From: Morganella psychrotolerans
Lineage (GTDB): Bacteria; Pseudomonadota; Gammaproteobacteria; Enterobacterales; Enterobacteriaceae
DNA: 64,000 nt
Assembly (NCBI RefSeq): GCF_001676055.1
Contig: NZ_LZEX01000023.1
Location: 186,001 to 250,000, forward strand
Direction: 5' to 3'
Shown: positions 1 to 8,996 of the stretch, piece after piece
How positions within the stretch are numbered: position 1 is the first letter of the stretch
Layout of the letters: the number at the start of each line of letters is the position of its first letter
Translations under genes and position numbers: made by a program
Notes under the pieces: generated by a model
The model's database searches: none
What the model was told of the DNA's origin: nothing
The model's input: the letters and a program-made list of their open reading frames with translations, nothing else

Positions 1-67
1 TAATCGGCTCGCCGCGTGCGATCATATCATTGAATTTTTTAAGTAGTGCGTCACGGGAAAGTGGCAT
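1..67 (-). CDS. Phosphoenolpyruvate hydrolase family protein, N-terminus only (cut by window edge)
   Basis: Only the first 22 codons lie in the window, starting MPLSRDALLKKF and reaching ARGEPI at the edge. A strong AAGGAG ribosome binding site precedes the ATG and lies across the end of the Tm-1-like gene upstream, so the two are in one operon. The N-terminal pattern and the pairing with a Tm-1-like (UPF0261) protein match the TIM-barrel PEP-hydrolase-like family that commonly follows UPF0261 genes. The identification rests on very few residues plus context. The rest of the protein, including any catalytic residues, is outside the window. Confidence 0.6.
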   Translation of the reverse strand, partial: MPLSRDALLKKFNDMIARGEPI

Positions 68-78
68 GCTGTGTCTCC

Positions 79-1293
79 TTATTTCGCCCGTAGTATCTGG
101 TGTTGGTTAATGACAAATCGGGTAAATTCCGGGTCATTAATATGATACGGGCATTTGAGTAAAATACGTTTTTCTGTTTGTTTATAATGAGTTTCAAAAG
201 CATCAATAAAAGCGTGGTCAGCTTCTGGTGACCAGAACGGTGCACCTTCGGCATCCAGTGCGGAAAAGCCACCTTCAGGAATGATAAAAATAACATCACC
301 ATTACAGCGGTTGAGTTTTTCTGCTATCCAGCGTCCCATTTCTGCATTTTCTGCCGGTGTGGTCCGCATCAGTGTGACCTGGGCATTATGATGATAAAAC
401 TGCCGGTCTGCGTACTTCTCCGGTACGGTAGACGGGCGGGAGAAATTCACCATATCAAGCGCGCCGCAGGAGCCGATATACGGCGTTTCTGAACGGGCAA
501 TGGCACCAAAACGGTCTTCATCACAGGCAAGAACGCCGCCGAAAAGGTAATCACACACCTCTGTCGTGGTCAGATCCAGGATACTGTCGAATAATTTATC
601 GTCCGCCAGTTTTTCCATCGCCTTGCCGCCGCTGCCGGTGGCGTGAAAGACCAGACAATCATAATCTGTATCCAGTTCTTTACTGAGTTGCTGAATACAG
701 GGTGTGGTGACACCAAACATTGTCAGTGCAATGGCAGGTTTATCAGTTACCTGCTCTTCCTGATTAAAGTAAACCGCCCCGGCAATTTGATTTGCCGCGT
801 TACGGAGAACTTTACGTGAAATTCGGTTCAGGCCGGAGACATCAGTGACAGAGTAAAGCATGGCAATATCGCTTGCGCCGATATAGCCGGAAATATCACC
901 GGATGCCATGGTGGAAACCATGAGTTTGGGAATGCCGATTGGCAGGGATTGCATTGCTGGTGTAATCAGTGCCGTTCCGCCGGATCCGCCTAAACCGAGA
1001 AGTGCTGCTATATCATGTTGTTTTGCAATAAAGCATTCAAATGCGACAGCCATCGCCGCAATAGCCTGACCGCGATCGCCGCAAAACACAGCATTTTCAC
1101 CCTCAGGGTGGCATGCCGCAACATCGCGGGCGCAAACATCGGCTTCCCGTGCTAACTGACCGGGTTTGGTGGTTAAATCTACCGTCCGTACAGTTAAGCC
1201 GGTGCGCTGAATTAACCCGCTGATGTAAAAAATTTCATCACTTTTCGTATCAAGCGTTGTGGCGATATAGATAGCGCCTTTATTGTTAGTCAT
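79..1293 (-). CDS. Tm-1-like ATP-binding domain protein (UPF0261 family)
   Basis: A 404-residue protein starting [17 protein letters not shown]. An upstream in-frame ATG exists at 1341, but the start at 1293 has a GAGG ribosome binding site at the right spacing and matches the family N-terminus. UPF0261 proteins have an N-terminal Tm-1-like ATP-binding domain. Here there is a glycine-rich GLGGSGGT segment around residues 100-106 and a conserved [13 protein letters not shown] segment in the middle. The biochemical role of bacterial members is not established. Genes of this type usually sit beside a PEP-hydrolase-like TIM-barrel gene, as here, which suggests a shared catabolic reaction. The divergent TetR gene and the palindrome between them are the likely regulator and operator. 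Confidence 0.85.
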   Translation of the reverse strand: MTNNKGAIYIATTLDTKSDEIFYISGLIQRTGLTVRTVDLTTKPGQLAREADVCARDVAACHPEGENAVFCGDRGQAIAAMAVAFECFIAKQHDIAALLGLGGSGGTALITPAMQSLPIGIPKLMVSTMASGDISGYIGASDIAMLYSVTDVSGLNRISRKVLRNAANQIAGAVYFNQEEQVTDKPAIALTMFGVTTPCIQQLSKELDTDYDCLVFHATGSGGKAMEKLADDKLFDSILDLTTTEVCDYLFGGVLACDEDRFGAIARSETPYIGSCGALDMVNFSRPSTVPEKYADRQFYHHNAQVTLMRTTPAENAEMGRWIAEKLNRCNGDVIFIIPEGGFSALDAEGAPFWSPEADHAFIDAFETHYKQTEKRILLKCPYHINDPEFTRFVINQHQILRAK

Positions 1294-1375
1294 TGTTAAC
1301 CTCAAAGGTATACCTGATGTCTGATAACGCATGATAACCAAAGTGAGACGACAGTATCATTTTGTTTGGCTGATT

Positions 1376-1393
1376 TTGAGACATTAGTCTCAA
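1376..1393. promoter_or_regulatory. Operator-like perfect palindrome in divergent promoter region
   Basis: TTGAGAC, a 4-nt spacer (ATTA), then GTCTCAA: a perfect 7-bp inverted repeat in the 222-nt gap between the Tm-1-like gene and the divergent TetR gene. An additional GTGAGAC half-site lies nearby around 1343-1349. Size, symmetry and position fit an operator for the neighbouring TetR protein. Binding is inferred. Confidence 0.55.
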
Positions 1394-1515
1394 TTTGTCT
1401 ATCTTTAAATCATATTTATAATAAAAAATGGTCACAATGGTGTTGCAGGCGGGGATGTTGTGTAAGATAGCGACGCAAAAACTTACAGAAAGCATGTTTA
1501 AAGGATAAATCAGTT

Positions 1516-2166
1516 ATGGCCTGTACTGATGATGGAGTGCCTTATTCCGGCACCCGGAGAAGGACATTTAATTTACTTATTAACACGGCACTGACTCTTT
1601 TTGAGCAGGGCGCGATTCCGTCAGTATCTGAACTGGCAGCCGATGCCGGTGTTTCCCGTGCAACGGCATACCGTTATTTTCCGACACAAAGTGATCTGAT
1701 TTCTGCCACCGTCAATGCCAGCCTGGGCCCGATTCTGACCTGGCGTTCGGACAGCCCGGAGACACACACCCGCATGGAGCAGTTGCTTGCATTTGCGTAT
1801 CCGCAAATGTTTAAACATGAAGGGGCATTACGTGCCGCGCTGTATGTGTCGTTACAGCAGTGGGCACAGGATCGCTCAGCATCTGCCAAATCGCAGGTTA
1901 ATGATGAGAAAAAACTGATCAGAGGGCACCGTAAAGCGATTCTGGCAAATGTGGTGGAGCCGCTGAAAAGTCAGGTGGATAACGACACGCTGGATAAAGT
2001 TATCCGTGCATTTTCATTGGTTTATGGCTCAGAAGTTTTTCTGGTGATGAAAGATATCTGGAAGATGGATGATAGCGGGGTCATCGATATTACACAATGG
2101 ATGGCAAAAGCGATTATCAACCAGGCACTGTCCGACAGCCGGGCGGATCAGGATCAGCAGCCGTAA
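1516..2166 (+). CDS. TetR/AcrR family transcriptional regulator
   Basis: A 216-residue protein with an N-terminal helix-turn-helix of TetR type (SVSELAADAGVSRATAYRYF, about residues 36-55). A divergent all-helical C-terminal ligand domain ends about residue 205. An AAAGGA ribosome binding site precedes the ATG. It is divergent from the Tm-1-like/PEP-hydrolase operon and is most likely its local repressor. The ligand is not predictable from sequence. Confidence 0.88.
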   Translation: MACTDDGVPYSGTRRRTFNLLINTALTLFEQGAIPSVSELAADAGVSRATAYRYFPTQSDLISATVNASLGPILTWRSDSPETHTRMEQLLAFAYPQMFKHEGALRAALYVSLQQWAQDRSASAKSQVNDEKKLIRGHRKAILANVVEPLKSQVDNDTLDKVIRAFSLVYGSEVFLVMKDIWKMDDSGVIDITQWMAKAIINQALSDSRADQDQQP

Positions 2167-2171
2167 CCTGA

Positions 2172-2651
2172 TTATTCTCTGACCTTAAAGCGCAGGGAAT
2201 AGACCGGATCAGAAGTGCCGCACATGGTGCGGTAGGACGTACCTTTTATATTTACCCGAACGTTTCCGCGCTCCGGCGGTGTACCCTGCAGGCGGGCGGC
2301 GATCAACGGGCGTTCTTCCGCTTTCATCACACGCGTCTGCCATTCTTCTTCTGTGATAAGCGGTATCCATTCACCGGCGTTATTTTTTGATAAAAGCGTG
2401 ACTATCATCCATTCCGGCTTACCGGTGACATCAAAGGGGATCATCCCGGAGTGAGGGGCAACCTCAATGATTTGATCATAAGGCTGAGCCACTGTTGCAT
2501 CCGGAACCGGAATTTTTGTTACAGACTCCGAAGGCGTGAACAGAGTCATACTGCCGCACATTGCACCATAAAATACTCCACAGCCGCTCAGCAGCCCGCA
2601 CAGTGCAAGAATACCTGTTTTCCTGATTAATCCGTTAACTACCGCCGACAT
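2172..2651 (-). CDS. Putative lipoprotein
   Basis: About 159 residues from the ATG at 2651. A GTG at 2687 would add 12 residues, and the choice is uncertain because neither start has an ideal ribosome binding site. The N-terminus has a short basic region, a hydrophobic stretch and a lipobox LLSGC, so the mature protein should be lipid-anchored at the Cys in GCGVFYG. The mature part has further Cys in AMCGSM and RTMCGT that could form a disulfide. It converges on the TetR gene with only a few bases between the two stop codons. No family is recognised with confidence. Confidence 0.7.
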   Translation of the reverse strand: MSAVVNGLIRKTGILALCGLLSGCGVFYGAMCGSMTLFTPSESVTKIPVPDATVAQPYDQIIEVAPHSGMIPFDVTGKPEWMIVTLLSKNNAGEWIPLITEEEWQTRVMKAEERPLIAARLQGTPPERGNVRVNIKGTSYRTMCGTSDPVYSLRFKVRE

Positions 2652-2698
2652 CCTGTTTCTTACCCCGGTTAGATCTGTGAAAAACACAACCCGCAGTG

Positions 2699-2774
2699 TA
2701 TACCCTTATCCATTCAAACTACAGGTTCGTTGGCTTCGCTCAGCCAGCCTGTAATCTGAATGACGTTGGGTATA
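2699..2774. repeat. ERIC-type palindromic element, shortened (76 bp)
   Basis: Bounded by TATACCC and GGGTATA terminal inverted repeats. It carries the conserved arms found at the other copies in this window (CATTCA, GCAGGTTCGTTGGCT-like, GAATGACGTT). It is an internally deleted relative of the 126-bp copy at 43194-43319. It lies between a lipoprotein gene and the amidohydrolase gene. Confidence 0.8.
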
Positions 2775-2942
2775 ACGAAATTACGCAGGAAAAACTGTGT
2801 GCCGTATCCGGCTGCACATAAAATCACACAATATGTACTGGAGAATACGAATTACTCTTGTTAGACTTTCATTCTGTACTGGTGGGTACAAACCCACCTG
2901 TGCGTTGATAACTAACAGTGCGATAAGCGGAGTAATAACGAA

Positions 2943-4559
2943 ATGACAGATAAAGCGCAGGATCCCTCAAGACGATCTTTTCTGAAAAATGCCGGGATAG
3001 GAACAATGGGCCTGGCGGCCGGGGCTATCGGCAGCCACTCAGCGTTAGCCGGCGGTAACCCGGTATTGACAGGCGCGGATGATAAAAATAAAACCTATAT
3101 TAAAACGGATAAACGTAACAAGCTGATTTATAACGGCTATCTCATCACAATGGATGAAGAGTTCGGGGATATTGAAGACGGCGCAGTGCTGGTTGACGGC
3201 GACAAAATTATTGATGTGGGTCCGGTATCTAAATTTGCCAATGTGGATGCGGAACTGATTGATGCTGATGGCGGTATTATTCTTCCGGGGATTATCGACA
3301 GTCACCGCCACACCTGGATGTCTCTGCTGCGCGGGATTTCGGCAGACATGTCACTGGCGGGTTTTCTTGGCTCCACGTTTTATGGCATCGGCTCGGTAAT
3401 GGAAGCAGAAGACATCCGCATGGCGGCATTAGTCGGCTCAGTGGAAGCACTGAATGCCGGTGTGACAACTATTCTCGACTGCTGTGACTGTGTGAATTCA
3501 CCTGATCACGCACCGGCGGCAATTGAATCCCTGCGTGCATCCGGGATCCGCAGCATCTACGCCTATGGTATGCAGGCGTATGATTTTAAAGGACCAAACC
3601 GTTTCCGCAGCCATCAGCAACGCCTGGATGTGATGAAACAAATGCATCAGCAATATTATGGCTCCGGCAATAAAACCCTGAACCAGATGGGTGTCCTGCT
3701 GAGTGATTTCGGGACGCTTCCGTTTGCAGATACAGCGAAAGAGATCGAGCTGGCAAATGAATTGGGTATTTTTGTGGCATCTCACACCGGGGCGGCAGAA
3801 AAATCAATCCTGCTCAAAGGCCTGCATGAACTGAAACATAATAACCTGCTGAAACCGGGACATTTACATATCCATTGTACTTCGCTGGACAACAGCGAGT
3901 GGGATATTCTGAAAGAAACCGGCGGTAAAGTGTCTATCGCACCGGAAACTGAAATGCAGATGGGGATGGGGCGTCCGCCGTTCCGTGCCAGTATCGATCA
4001 TGGTTTTAAACCGGGTCTGAGCAGTGACATCGTGTGTGTCGGTTCCGGTGACCTTTTCTCTCAGATGCGTCTGGGGCTGCAGTTCCAGCGCTGCATGGAC
4101 AGTGAAGCGGAAGCAAACCGTACCGGAAAAACCACCACTAAGATTGGTTTAGGTGTGCGCGATGCACTGACCTGGGCAACACACGGCAGTGCGGAAGCGA
4201 TGGGGATGGAGAAAGAAATCGGCTCAATTACCAAAGGTAAAAAAGCGGATATCGTGATTGTTTCTCAGAAAGAAGCCTTTGTACCATCAAGCTATCCGGC
4301 GGGCTCTGTTGTATTACAGACCACGGCATCCGGGGTGGATACGGTGATTGTGAACGGTGATGTGAAAAAACGCTTTGGTAAACTGACCCAACAGAATACG
4401 GATAAAATCCGTTCTGATGCGACAGAAGCACTGAAACGTATTCAGCATGCCGCGAAAAAACTGCCGAAACAAACCGCAGAAGAAGTGGCTAAATTCTTTG
4501 ACGCGGCACAGGATCAGGCACGTGAGAATTTCTCAGCGGGTTACAGTTATAAAAAATAA
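2943..4559 (+). CDS. Tat-exported amidohydrolase (chlorohydrolase / methylthioadenosine-deaminase-like)
   Basis: A 538-residue protein with a twin-arginine signal (SRRSFLKNAGIG, then a hydrophobic stretch to ALAGG), so it is expected in the periplasm. The mature part is an amidohydrolase TIM barrel. A HxH metal motif (H121, H123 in DSHRHTW) follows the beta-sandwich segment. Later come SHTGAAE, HIHCTSLD and a SSDIVCVGSGD segment that would supply further metal ligands. The C-terminus returns to the beta-sandwich (GSITKGKKADIVIVS). This architecture is typical of subtype III deaminases and chlorohydrolases. Export by Tat is unusual for that group, because nucleoside or guanine deaminases are mostly cytoplasmic. 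The substrate is not predictable. A GGAG site precedes the ATG, and a rho-independent terminator follows. Confidence 0.85.
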   Translation: MTDKAQDPSRRSFLKNAGIGTMGLAAGAIGSHSALAGGNPVLTGADDKNKTYIKTDKRNKLIYNGYLITMDEEFGDIEDGAVLVDGDKIIDVGPVSKFANVDAELIDADGGIILPGIIDSHRHTWMSLLRGISADMSLAGFLGSTFYGIGSVMEAEDIRMAALVGSVEALNAGVTTILDCCDCVNSPDHAPAAIESLRASGIRSIYAYGMQAYDFKGPNRFRSHQQRLDVMKQMHQQYYGSGNKTLNQMGVLLSDFGTLPFADTAKEIELANELGIFVASHTGAAEKSILLKGLHELKHNNLLKPGHLHIHCTSLDNSEWDILKETGGKVSIAPETEMQMGMGRPPFRASIDHGFKPGLSSDIVCVGSGDLFSQMRLGLQFQRCMDSEAEANRTGKTTTKIGLGVRDALTWATHGSAEAMGMEKEIGSITKGKKADIVIVSQKEAFVPSSYPAGSVVLQTTASGVDTVIVNGDVKKRFGKLTQQNTDKIRSDATEALKRIQHAAKKLPKQTAEEVAKFFDAAQDQARENFSAGYSYKK

Positions 4560-4582
4560 GTAAACGTGAGCAGTGGCTAAAA

Positions 4583-4609
4583 AAAACCGCACCATTTTGG
4601 TGCGGTTTT
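4583..4609. terminator. Bidirectional rho-independent terminator
   Basis: The stem ACCGCACCA/TGGTGCGGT is flanked by A and T runs, between the convergent amidohydrolase and afuC genes. It can serve both strands. Confidence 0.9.
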
Positions 4610-4623
4610 AATATTAATGTAAT

Positions 4624-5673
4624 TTATTGTTTTTCTTCAAGAATAAACATACCGTACGGATGAATTTGCAGGAACAAACTCTCTCCCGCAGACGGCTGTA
4701 ATTGAGTGGCATTGATTTGCAGCAGCATTGATTGCCCGTGCCAGTCTACAGTCACTTCATACTGCGGCCCCATATAAGCAACATGCGTGACTGTACAGCG
4801 CTGGCTTTCATCACCCTGTAAACTCAGGGTAATCGCTTCAGGGCGAACCCCTACAGTGACACTGCTTTTCTCTGTGACAAACTGCGGCGGACGCGGCAGG
4901 CGGTAATTGAAAATCTCCACAGCATCATGACTTAATGTGGCCGGGAAGATATTGGCATCCCCCATAAAGCTTGCCATAAATTTTGATGCCGGCTGGCGGT
5001 ACAGCTCCTGCGGTGAACCGAGCTGCATAATCTTCCCTTTATTCATTACCAGCACCATATCGGAAACGGCAAACGCTTCGCTCTGGTCGTGGGTGACATA
5101 AAGAGAGGTGATATTAAATTGCTGCTGTAATTCACGGATTTTTTCCCGCATGCTGCGGCGCAGGTTGGCATCCAGGTTACTCAGCGGCTCATCAAATAAC
5201 AGCACTTTCGGTTTGAGGATCAATGCACGCGCCAGTGCGACACGCTGCTGCTGTCCGCCGGAGATCTGATCAACAAAGCGATCGCCGAACCCGGCGAGAT
5301 CGACCATCTCCAGAGCTTCTTCCACGCGCTCTTTGATCTCTGCTTTCGGACGCCCGAGCATTTTCAGCCCGTAACCGACGTTGTCCCCGAGAGACATGTG
5401 CGGGAACAGGGCATAAGACTGGAACACCATACAGATATCACGCTGCTGGATGGAACGGTCAGTTACATCCTCGCCATCAATAAACATCTTCCCTTCAGTC
5501 GGTTTTTCCAGACCGGCAACCAGGCGCAGTACCGTGGTTTTACCGCAGCCGGACGGGCCGAGCAGTGTGACCATGCTGCCTTGCGGAATGGAAAGACTTA
5601 AATCGTCGATGACCGTGTTGGTGCCAAAGCGTTTAGTCACATTTTTTAATTCAACAAAACTACGTTGTGTCAT
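4624..5673 (-). CDS. afuC: AfuC: ATP-binding subunit of hexose-phosphate ABC importer
   Basis: A 349-residue ATPase starting [11 protein letters not shown], with GGAG upstream. The longer in-frame ATG at 5736 would extend into afuB. Walker A is GPSGCGKTT, the signature is [14 protein letters not shown], and Walker B is [12 protein letters not shown]. The H-loop is VTHDQSEAF, and a C-terminal TOBE-like regulatory domain follows. By sequence alone it belongs to the FbpC/PotA ferric/polyamine group. The substrate-binding protein and the adjacent uhp genes indicate the AfuABC subgroup, which was shown in enteric pathogens to carry sugar phosphates rather than iron. It is the last gene of the minus-strand locus and overlaps nothing. 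Confidence 0.85.
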   Translation of the reverse strand: MTQRSFVELKNVTKRFGTNTVIDDLSLSIPQGSMVTLLGPSGCGKTTVLRLVAGLEKPTEGKMFIDGEDVTDRSIQQRDICMVFQSYALFPHMSLGDNVGYGLKMLGRPKAEIKERVEEALEMVDLAGFGDRFVDQISGGQQQRVALARALILKPKVLLFDEPLSNLDANLRRSMREKIRELQQQFNITSLYVTHDQSEAFAVSDMVLVMNKGKIMQLGSPQELYRQPASKFMASFMGDANIFPATLSHDAVEIFNYRLPRPPQFVTEKSSVTVGVRPEAITLSLQGDESQRCTVTHVAYMGPQYEVTVDWHGQSMLLQINATQLQPSAGESLFLQIHPYGMFILEEKQ

Positions 5674-5689
5674 GTCGGTTACTCCGTGA

Positions 5690-7768
5690 TTACTGTGCAT
5701 TTTTGGCTTTGGAACGTGAAACACGGGCTTCGCCAATCAAAAAGTCGAACAGGAAGATAATCGCCAGCATCACGACGATAAGAATTGAACCATACGCAAT
5801 CGCCACGCCGTATTCGCCGTCTTCCACCCGGTTGAGGATGTACGCGGTTGCCACGCGGGTGTCCGGTGTGACGAGGAACACGATGGCGCTGACCGTGGTT
5901 ATCGCACGGACAAAGCTGTAGATAAGTGCTGAGAGAATCGCCGGGCGCAACAGCGGCAGCAGGATGTGGAAAATTGTCCGCATTGATCCCGCGCGCAGGC
6001 TGAGTGAGGCTTCATCCAGCGATTTATCTATCTGTCCCAGACCGGCAATACCGGCACGGATCCCGACCGGAACGTTACGCATGGTCATGGAGATAATGAC
6101 GATAGCGGCAGTACCGGTGATATAAAACGGTGAATCATTAAAGGCGAGAATGTAAGAAACCCCTGCGACTGTGCCCGGTACAGCAAAGCAGAGCATGGTG
6201 GTGAATTCGATGGTTTTCTTACCCCGGAACTCCTGGCGTACAACAATGTAAGCTATCAGCAGACCAAGAACCGCCGTGATTGGTGCAGCGATACCAGCGT
6301 AGAGCAGGGTATCGAGCAGTGAAGGCCACGCGCCGTCATTCATGCCCTGACCAAACAGTTTGACAAAGTTATCCAGGGTTAAGGTGTAATCCACGCCCCA
6401 GTTTACAGTGAAGCTACCGTAGAAAATGCTGCCGTACAGTACCAGGTTGAAGACCACCCAGATTGCCAGGAAAATAGTCACAAAGGTAACCAGTGCCACC
6501 GGTAATGGCTGTACATCACCACGGTAGGATTTTCCGGAAACCGTGACGTAAGAGCGCTTGCCAATCCACATATACTGCACACAGAAGATAAGCAGGGAGA
6601 AGACCAGCAGGGATGCACCCAGGGTACTTGCTGCCTGATAATCGAGCTGGGAGCCGGTGATATAGAAATAGATCTGTGTGGCGAGCACATCAAAGTTACC
6701 GCCGAGAACCAGCGGGTTACTGAAGTCTGCCAGTGATTGCACAATAACAATCAGGAACGCATTCGCCAGCGCCGGTTTCAGCAGTGGCATAAAGACGTTG
6801 AAAAACGTCTGAAAACGGTTGGCGCGCAGGGTATAAGAGGCTTCTTCCAGCGACGGGTGAATCGTTTTGATAGCGCCGTCGAGGATCATAAAGGACATCG
6901 GTGTAAACGCGAGCACTTGTGCCAGCCAGATACCGGTGAAACCATACAGCCAGTTGGTGTTTTCAAGCCCGGCGTAAGTCGCCAGAAATTCGGTTACATA
7001 CCCGGAGCGTCCCATCATCAGTGTCACACCCAGCCCGACAATAAACGGCGGGGTAACAATCGGCAGGATAGAGAAAATACGGCCGATAATGGCAGAACGT
7101 TTGGCGATTCGGGTGGTATAAATAGCCAGGATCAGCCCGAAGAAAGTACATCCCGCACCCACGGCGAGGGAGAGAATTACAGAGTTCCAGATAACCTGCA
7201 CAATATGGGACTGCGTCAGGATCGCGACAAACGCGAAAGGCGCGAAATCCCCGTTATTGTCCGTGAACATCGGGATGAAAATCGCGACACTCGGGAAGAC
7301 AATAAATACGGCAATCAGCCCGACAACGGCAATCAGTGATCCGATAACAAACTGATCGCCACCCAGCCATTCCAGGCGTTTGAGGGCGAGGGTCATTATC
7401 ATGCCGAGTGAAATAAACAGCACAATGGCAGAGTAACCCAGTCCTTTGCCTTCCCATATTGCGCTGAGAATAGTCACAACCAGGGTCAGTGCCGCAATGG
7501 CAATATCGGTGTAGTGCCGGCTCCGCTGGTTACGGGACGCCGGTGTCAGCGGACGGAAAAACAGCACTGACGGCAGCAGATACCAGAGCCAGCTGATGTT
7601 AAGTCCGTTCCAGCCGTAAGCGGCTAAAATTTCATCTTGTGTGGAGTCGGTTAAACCATAATCCAGGCTCCATGACGGCAGCAGGGCAAAACCCAGCCAC
7701 GCGATCAGTAACCATAAGAAGATGGTATCCCGTCCCTGTTTTGAAGACAGAGTCAGGGTCTGAGACAT
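5690..7768 (-). CDS. afuB: AfuB: fused double permease of hexose-phosphate ABC importer
   Basis: A 692-residue inner-membrane protein made of two FbpB-like permease halves in one chain. An N-terminal hydrophobic region comes first. The first permease domain has an EAA-type loop ([26 protein letters not shown]) around the middle. The second permease half has another EAA loop ([26 protein letters not shown]) near the C-terminus. About a dozen or more transmembrane segments are visible. A GGGAG site precedes the ATG. It lies downstream of afuA across a 180-nt gap that holds an ERIC-like element and a stem-loop, and just upstream of afuC. Confidence 0.88.
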   Translation of the reverse strand: MSQTLTLSSKQGRDTIFLWLLIAWLGFALLPSWSLDYGLTDSTQDEILAAYGWNGLNISWLWYLLPSVLFFRPLTPASRNQRSRHYTDIAIAALTLVVTILSAIWEGKGLGYSAIVLFISLGMIMTLALKRLEWLGGDQFVIGSLIAVVGLIAVFIVFPSVAIFIPMFTDNNGDFAPFAFVAILTQSHIVQVIWNSVILSLAVGAGCTFFGLILAIYTTRIAKRSAIIGRIFSILPIVTPPFIVGLGVTLMMGRSGYVTEFLATYAGLENTNWLYGFTGIWLAQVLAFTPMSFMILDGAIKTIHPSLEEASYTLRANRFQTFFNVFMPLLKPALANAFLIVIVQSLADFSNPLVLGGNFDVLATQIYFYITGSQLDYQAASTLGASLLVFSLLIFCVQYMWIGKRSYVTVSGKSYRGDVQPLPVALVTFVTIFLAIWVVFNLVLYGSIFYGSFTVNWGVDYTLTLDNFVKLFGQGMNDGAWPSLLDTLLYAGIAAPITAVLGLLIAYIVVRQEFRGKKTIEFTTMLCFAVPGTVAGVSYILAFNDSPFYITGTAAIVIISMTMRNVPVGIRAGIAGLGQIDKSLDEASLSLRAGSMRTIFHILLPLLRPAILSALIYSFVRAITTVSAIVFLVTPDTRVATAYILNRVEDGEYGVAIAYGSILIVVMLAIIFLFDFLIGEARVSRSKAKNAQ

Positions 7769-7787
7769 AGAAATCTCCCTTGCCCGC

Positions 7788-7890
7788 TCTCATTCAGTTT
7801 GCAGATGCATTGGCTTCATTCACAAACGGAATCACTTACAGGTGTAAGCTCATCGGTTTGTTTCATTTGCCGACCGAATGAATCAGAGCA
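7788..7890. repeat. Degenerate near-full-length ERIC-type element within the afu operon
   Basis: On the plus strand the segment reads in ERIC order: CATTCAGTTTGCAGATGC, TTGGCTTCATTCAC, ATCACTTAC, TGTAAGCTC, then a CATTTGCCG arm and GAATGAATCAG. The outer TATACCC/GGGTATA ends are eroded. It is the only copy here that interrupts an apparent operon. Confidence 0.6.
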
Positions 7891-7915
7891 ATATAATTAT
7901 TATTTAATTTAATAA

Positions 7916-7941
7916 CGCCGTGCGGCGATCACCGCACGGCG
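7916..7941. other. Strong stem-loop just after afuA stop codon
   Basis: CGCCGTGCGG, a 6-nt loop, then CCGCACGGCG: a perfect 10-bp GC-rich stem 8 nt beyond the afuA stop on the minus strand. The following sequence is AT-rich but has no long T run, so it may be a partial terminator or an mRNA-stabilising hairpin. Either would leave afuA in excess over the permease genes, as is common for binding-protein operons. Confidence 0.6.
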
Positions 7942-7948
7942 GACAACA

Positions 7949-8980
7949 TTACTTACTCATTTTGACGTCAGTGACCCATTTGTTGATCAGATCTTTACGG
8001 ATTTCGGCATCGCCGTATTTATCCATATCGTAATTGATCAGTTTCAGGTCAGCGAGTTTCAGTGACATAGGTGAGGATTCAGCCGTGGTGTTGGTCAGGA
8101 TCTGGTAAGATTTACCTTCTTTCCAGCTGATTTCCTGTGCTTCTTTGGAGAGCACGAAATCGGTGAACAGTTTGGCGTTATCCATGTTGCGGGCATTTTT
8201 CAGGATACTGATCCCGCCGATTTCATAACCGGTTCCTTCACATGGCGCGATTAATTCCAGCGGTGCACCGTTTTCGACTTCCAGAGAATAGTCATGCAGG
8301 AAGCCGATACCAATGGCTGATTCACCACGGGCGGCGTTACGCGCCGGGGCAATACCGGATTTGGTGTACTGGGAGATATTACCGTTGAGTTTTTTCAGGT
8401 AATCAAAGGCTTGTGCATTGCCCCATAACTGATCAAAGGTTGCCAGTGCGGTGTATGCCGTACCGGAGCTTTGCGGATCCGCAATCTGAATTTCGCCTTT
8501 GTATTCCGGCTTGGTCAGATCTTTCCAGCAGGTCGGGATCGGCAGACCTTTTTCTTTCAGACGATCTTTATTCACACCGAAGCCCAGGATCCCGACATAA
8601 ACGGCGGAAGAGTAGTTGCCTTTGCGTTTGGCCGGATCACGGAACTGCGGCATGATCTGGTCTAAATTCGGGGATTTGTAAGGCTCCAGCAGATCCATTT
8701 CACCCGCCTGTGAATGCGGATCTAATGTACCGCCGTACCAGACGTCGGCCTGCGGGTTACGTTTTTCAGCTTCGATTTTTGCCAGCGTACTGCCGGAACC
8801 GTTGCGGACAAACGTGGTTTTGACATCATATTTTTTGGCGAATGCCTGGGTTTCGGCTTCGCACATCGCATTGGTTGCGCTGCAATAAACAACCAGACGA
8901 CCGGCGGCATTAGCTGAGGTGGTAACAGCCGCCAGTGATAAACCGGCAGCAACAAGAGCAGAGAGGGTGTTAAGTTTCAT
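7949..8980 (-). CDS. afuA: AfuA: periplasmic substrate-binding protein of hexose-phosphate ABC importer
   Basis: A 343-residue protein starting MKLNTLSALVAAGLSLAAV, with a Sec signal peptide cleaved near SANA-AGRLVVYCS. AAAGGAA lies upstream of the ATG at 8980. The mature protein has the class II periplasmic-binding fold (NGSGSTLAKIEAEKRNPQADVWYGG). This group was first annotated as ferric-binding. The tyrosine pair of true FbpA proteins is not obvious near the C-terminus. Together with the adjacent uhpABC-like genes, this favours sugar phosphates as ligand, as described for AfuA of enteric pathogens. It is 16 nt downstream of uhpC. Confidence 0.85.
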   Translation of the reverse strand: MKLNTLSALVAAGLSLAAVTTSANAAGRLVVYCSATNAMCEAETQAFAKKYDVKTTFVRNGSGSTLAKIEAEKRNPQADVWYGGTLDPHSQAGEMDLLEPYKSPNLDQIMPQFRDPAKRKGNYSSAVYVGILGFGVNKDRLKEKGLPIPTCWKDLTKPEYKGEIQIADPQSSGTAYTALATFDQLWGNAQAFDYLKKLNGNISQYTKSGIAPARNAARGESAIGIGFLHDYSLEVENGAPLELIAPCEGTGYEIGGISILKNARNMDNAKLFTDFVLSKEAQEISWKEGKSYQILTNTTAESSPMSLKLADLKLINYDMDKYGDAEIRKDLINKWVTDVKMSK

Positions 8981-8996
8981 TATCAGTTCATTCCTT

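Noticed and set aside
6737-7339. 200-codon plus-strand frame rich in Arg, Asn and Gln
   Set aside because: Antisense shadow of afuB, which has strong permease features throughout.
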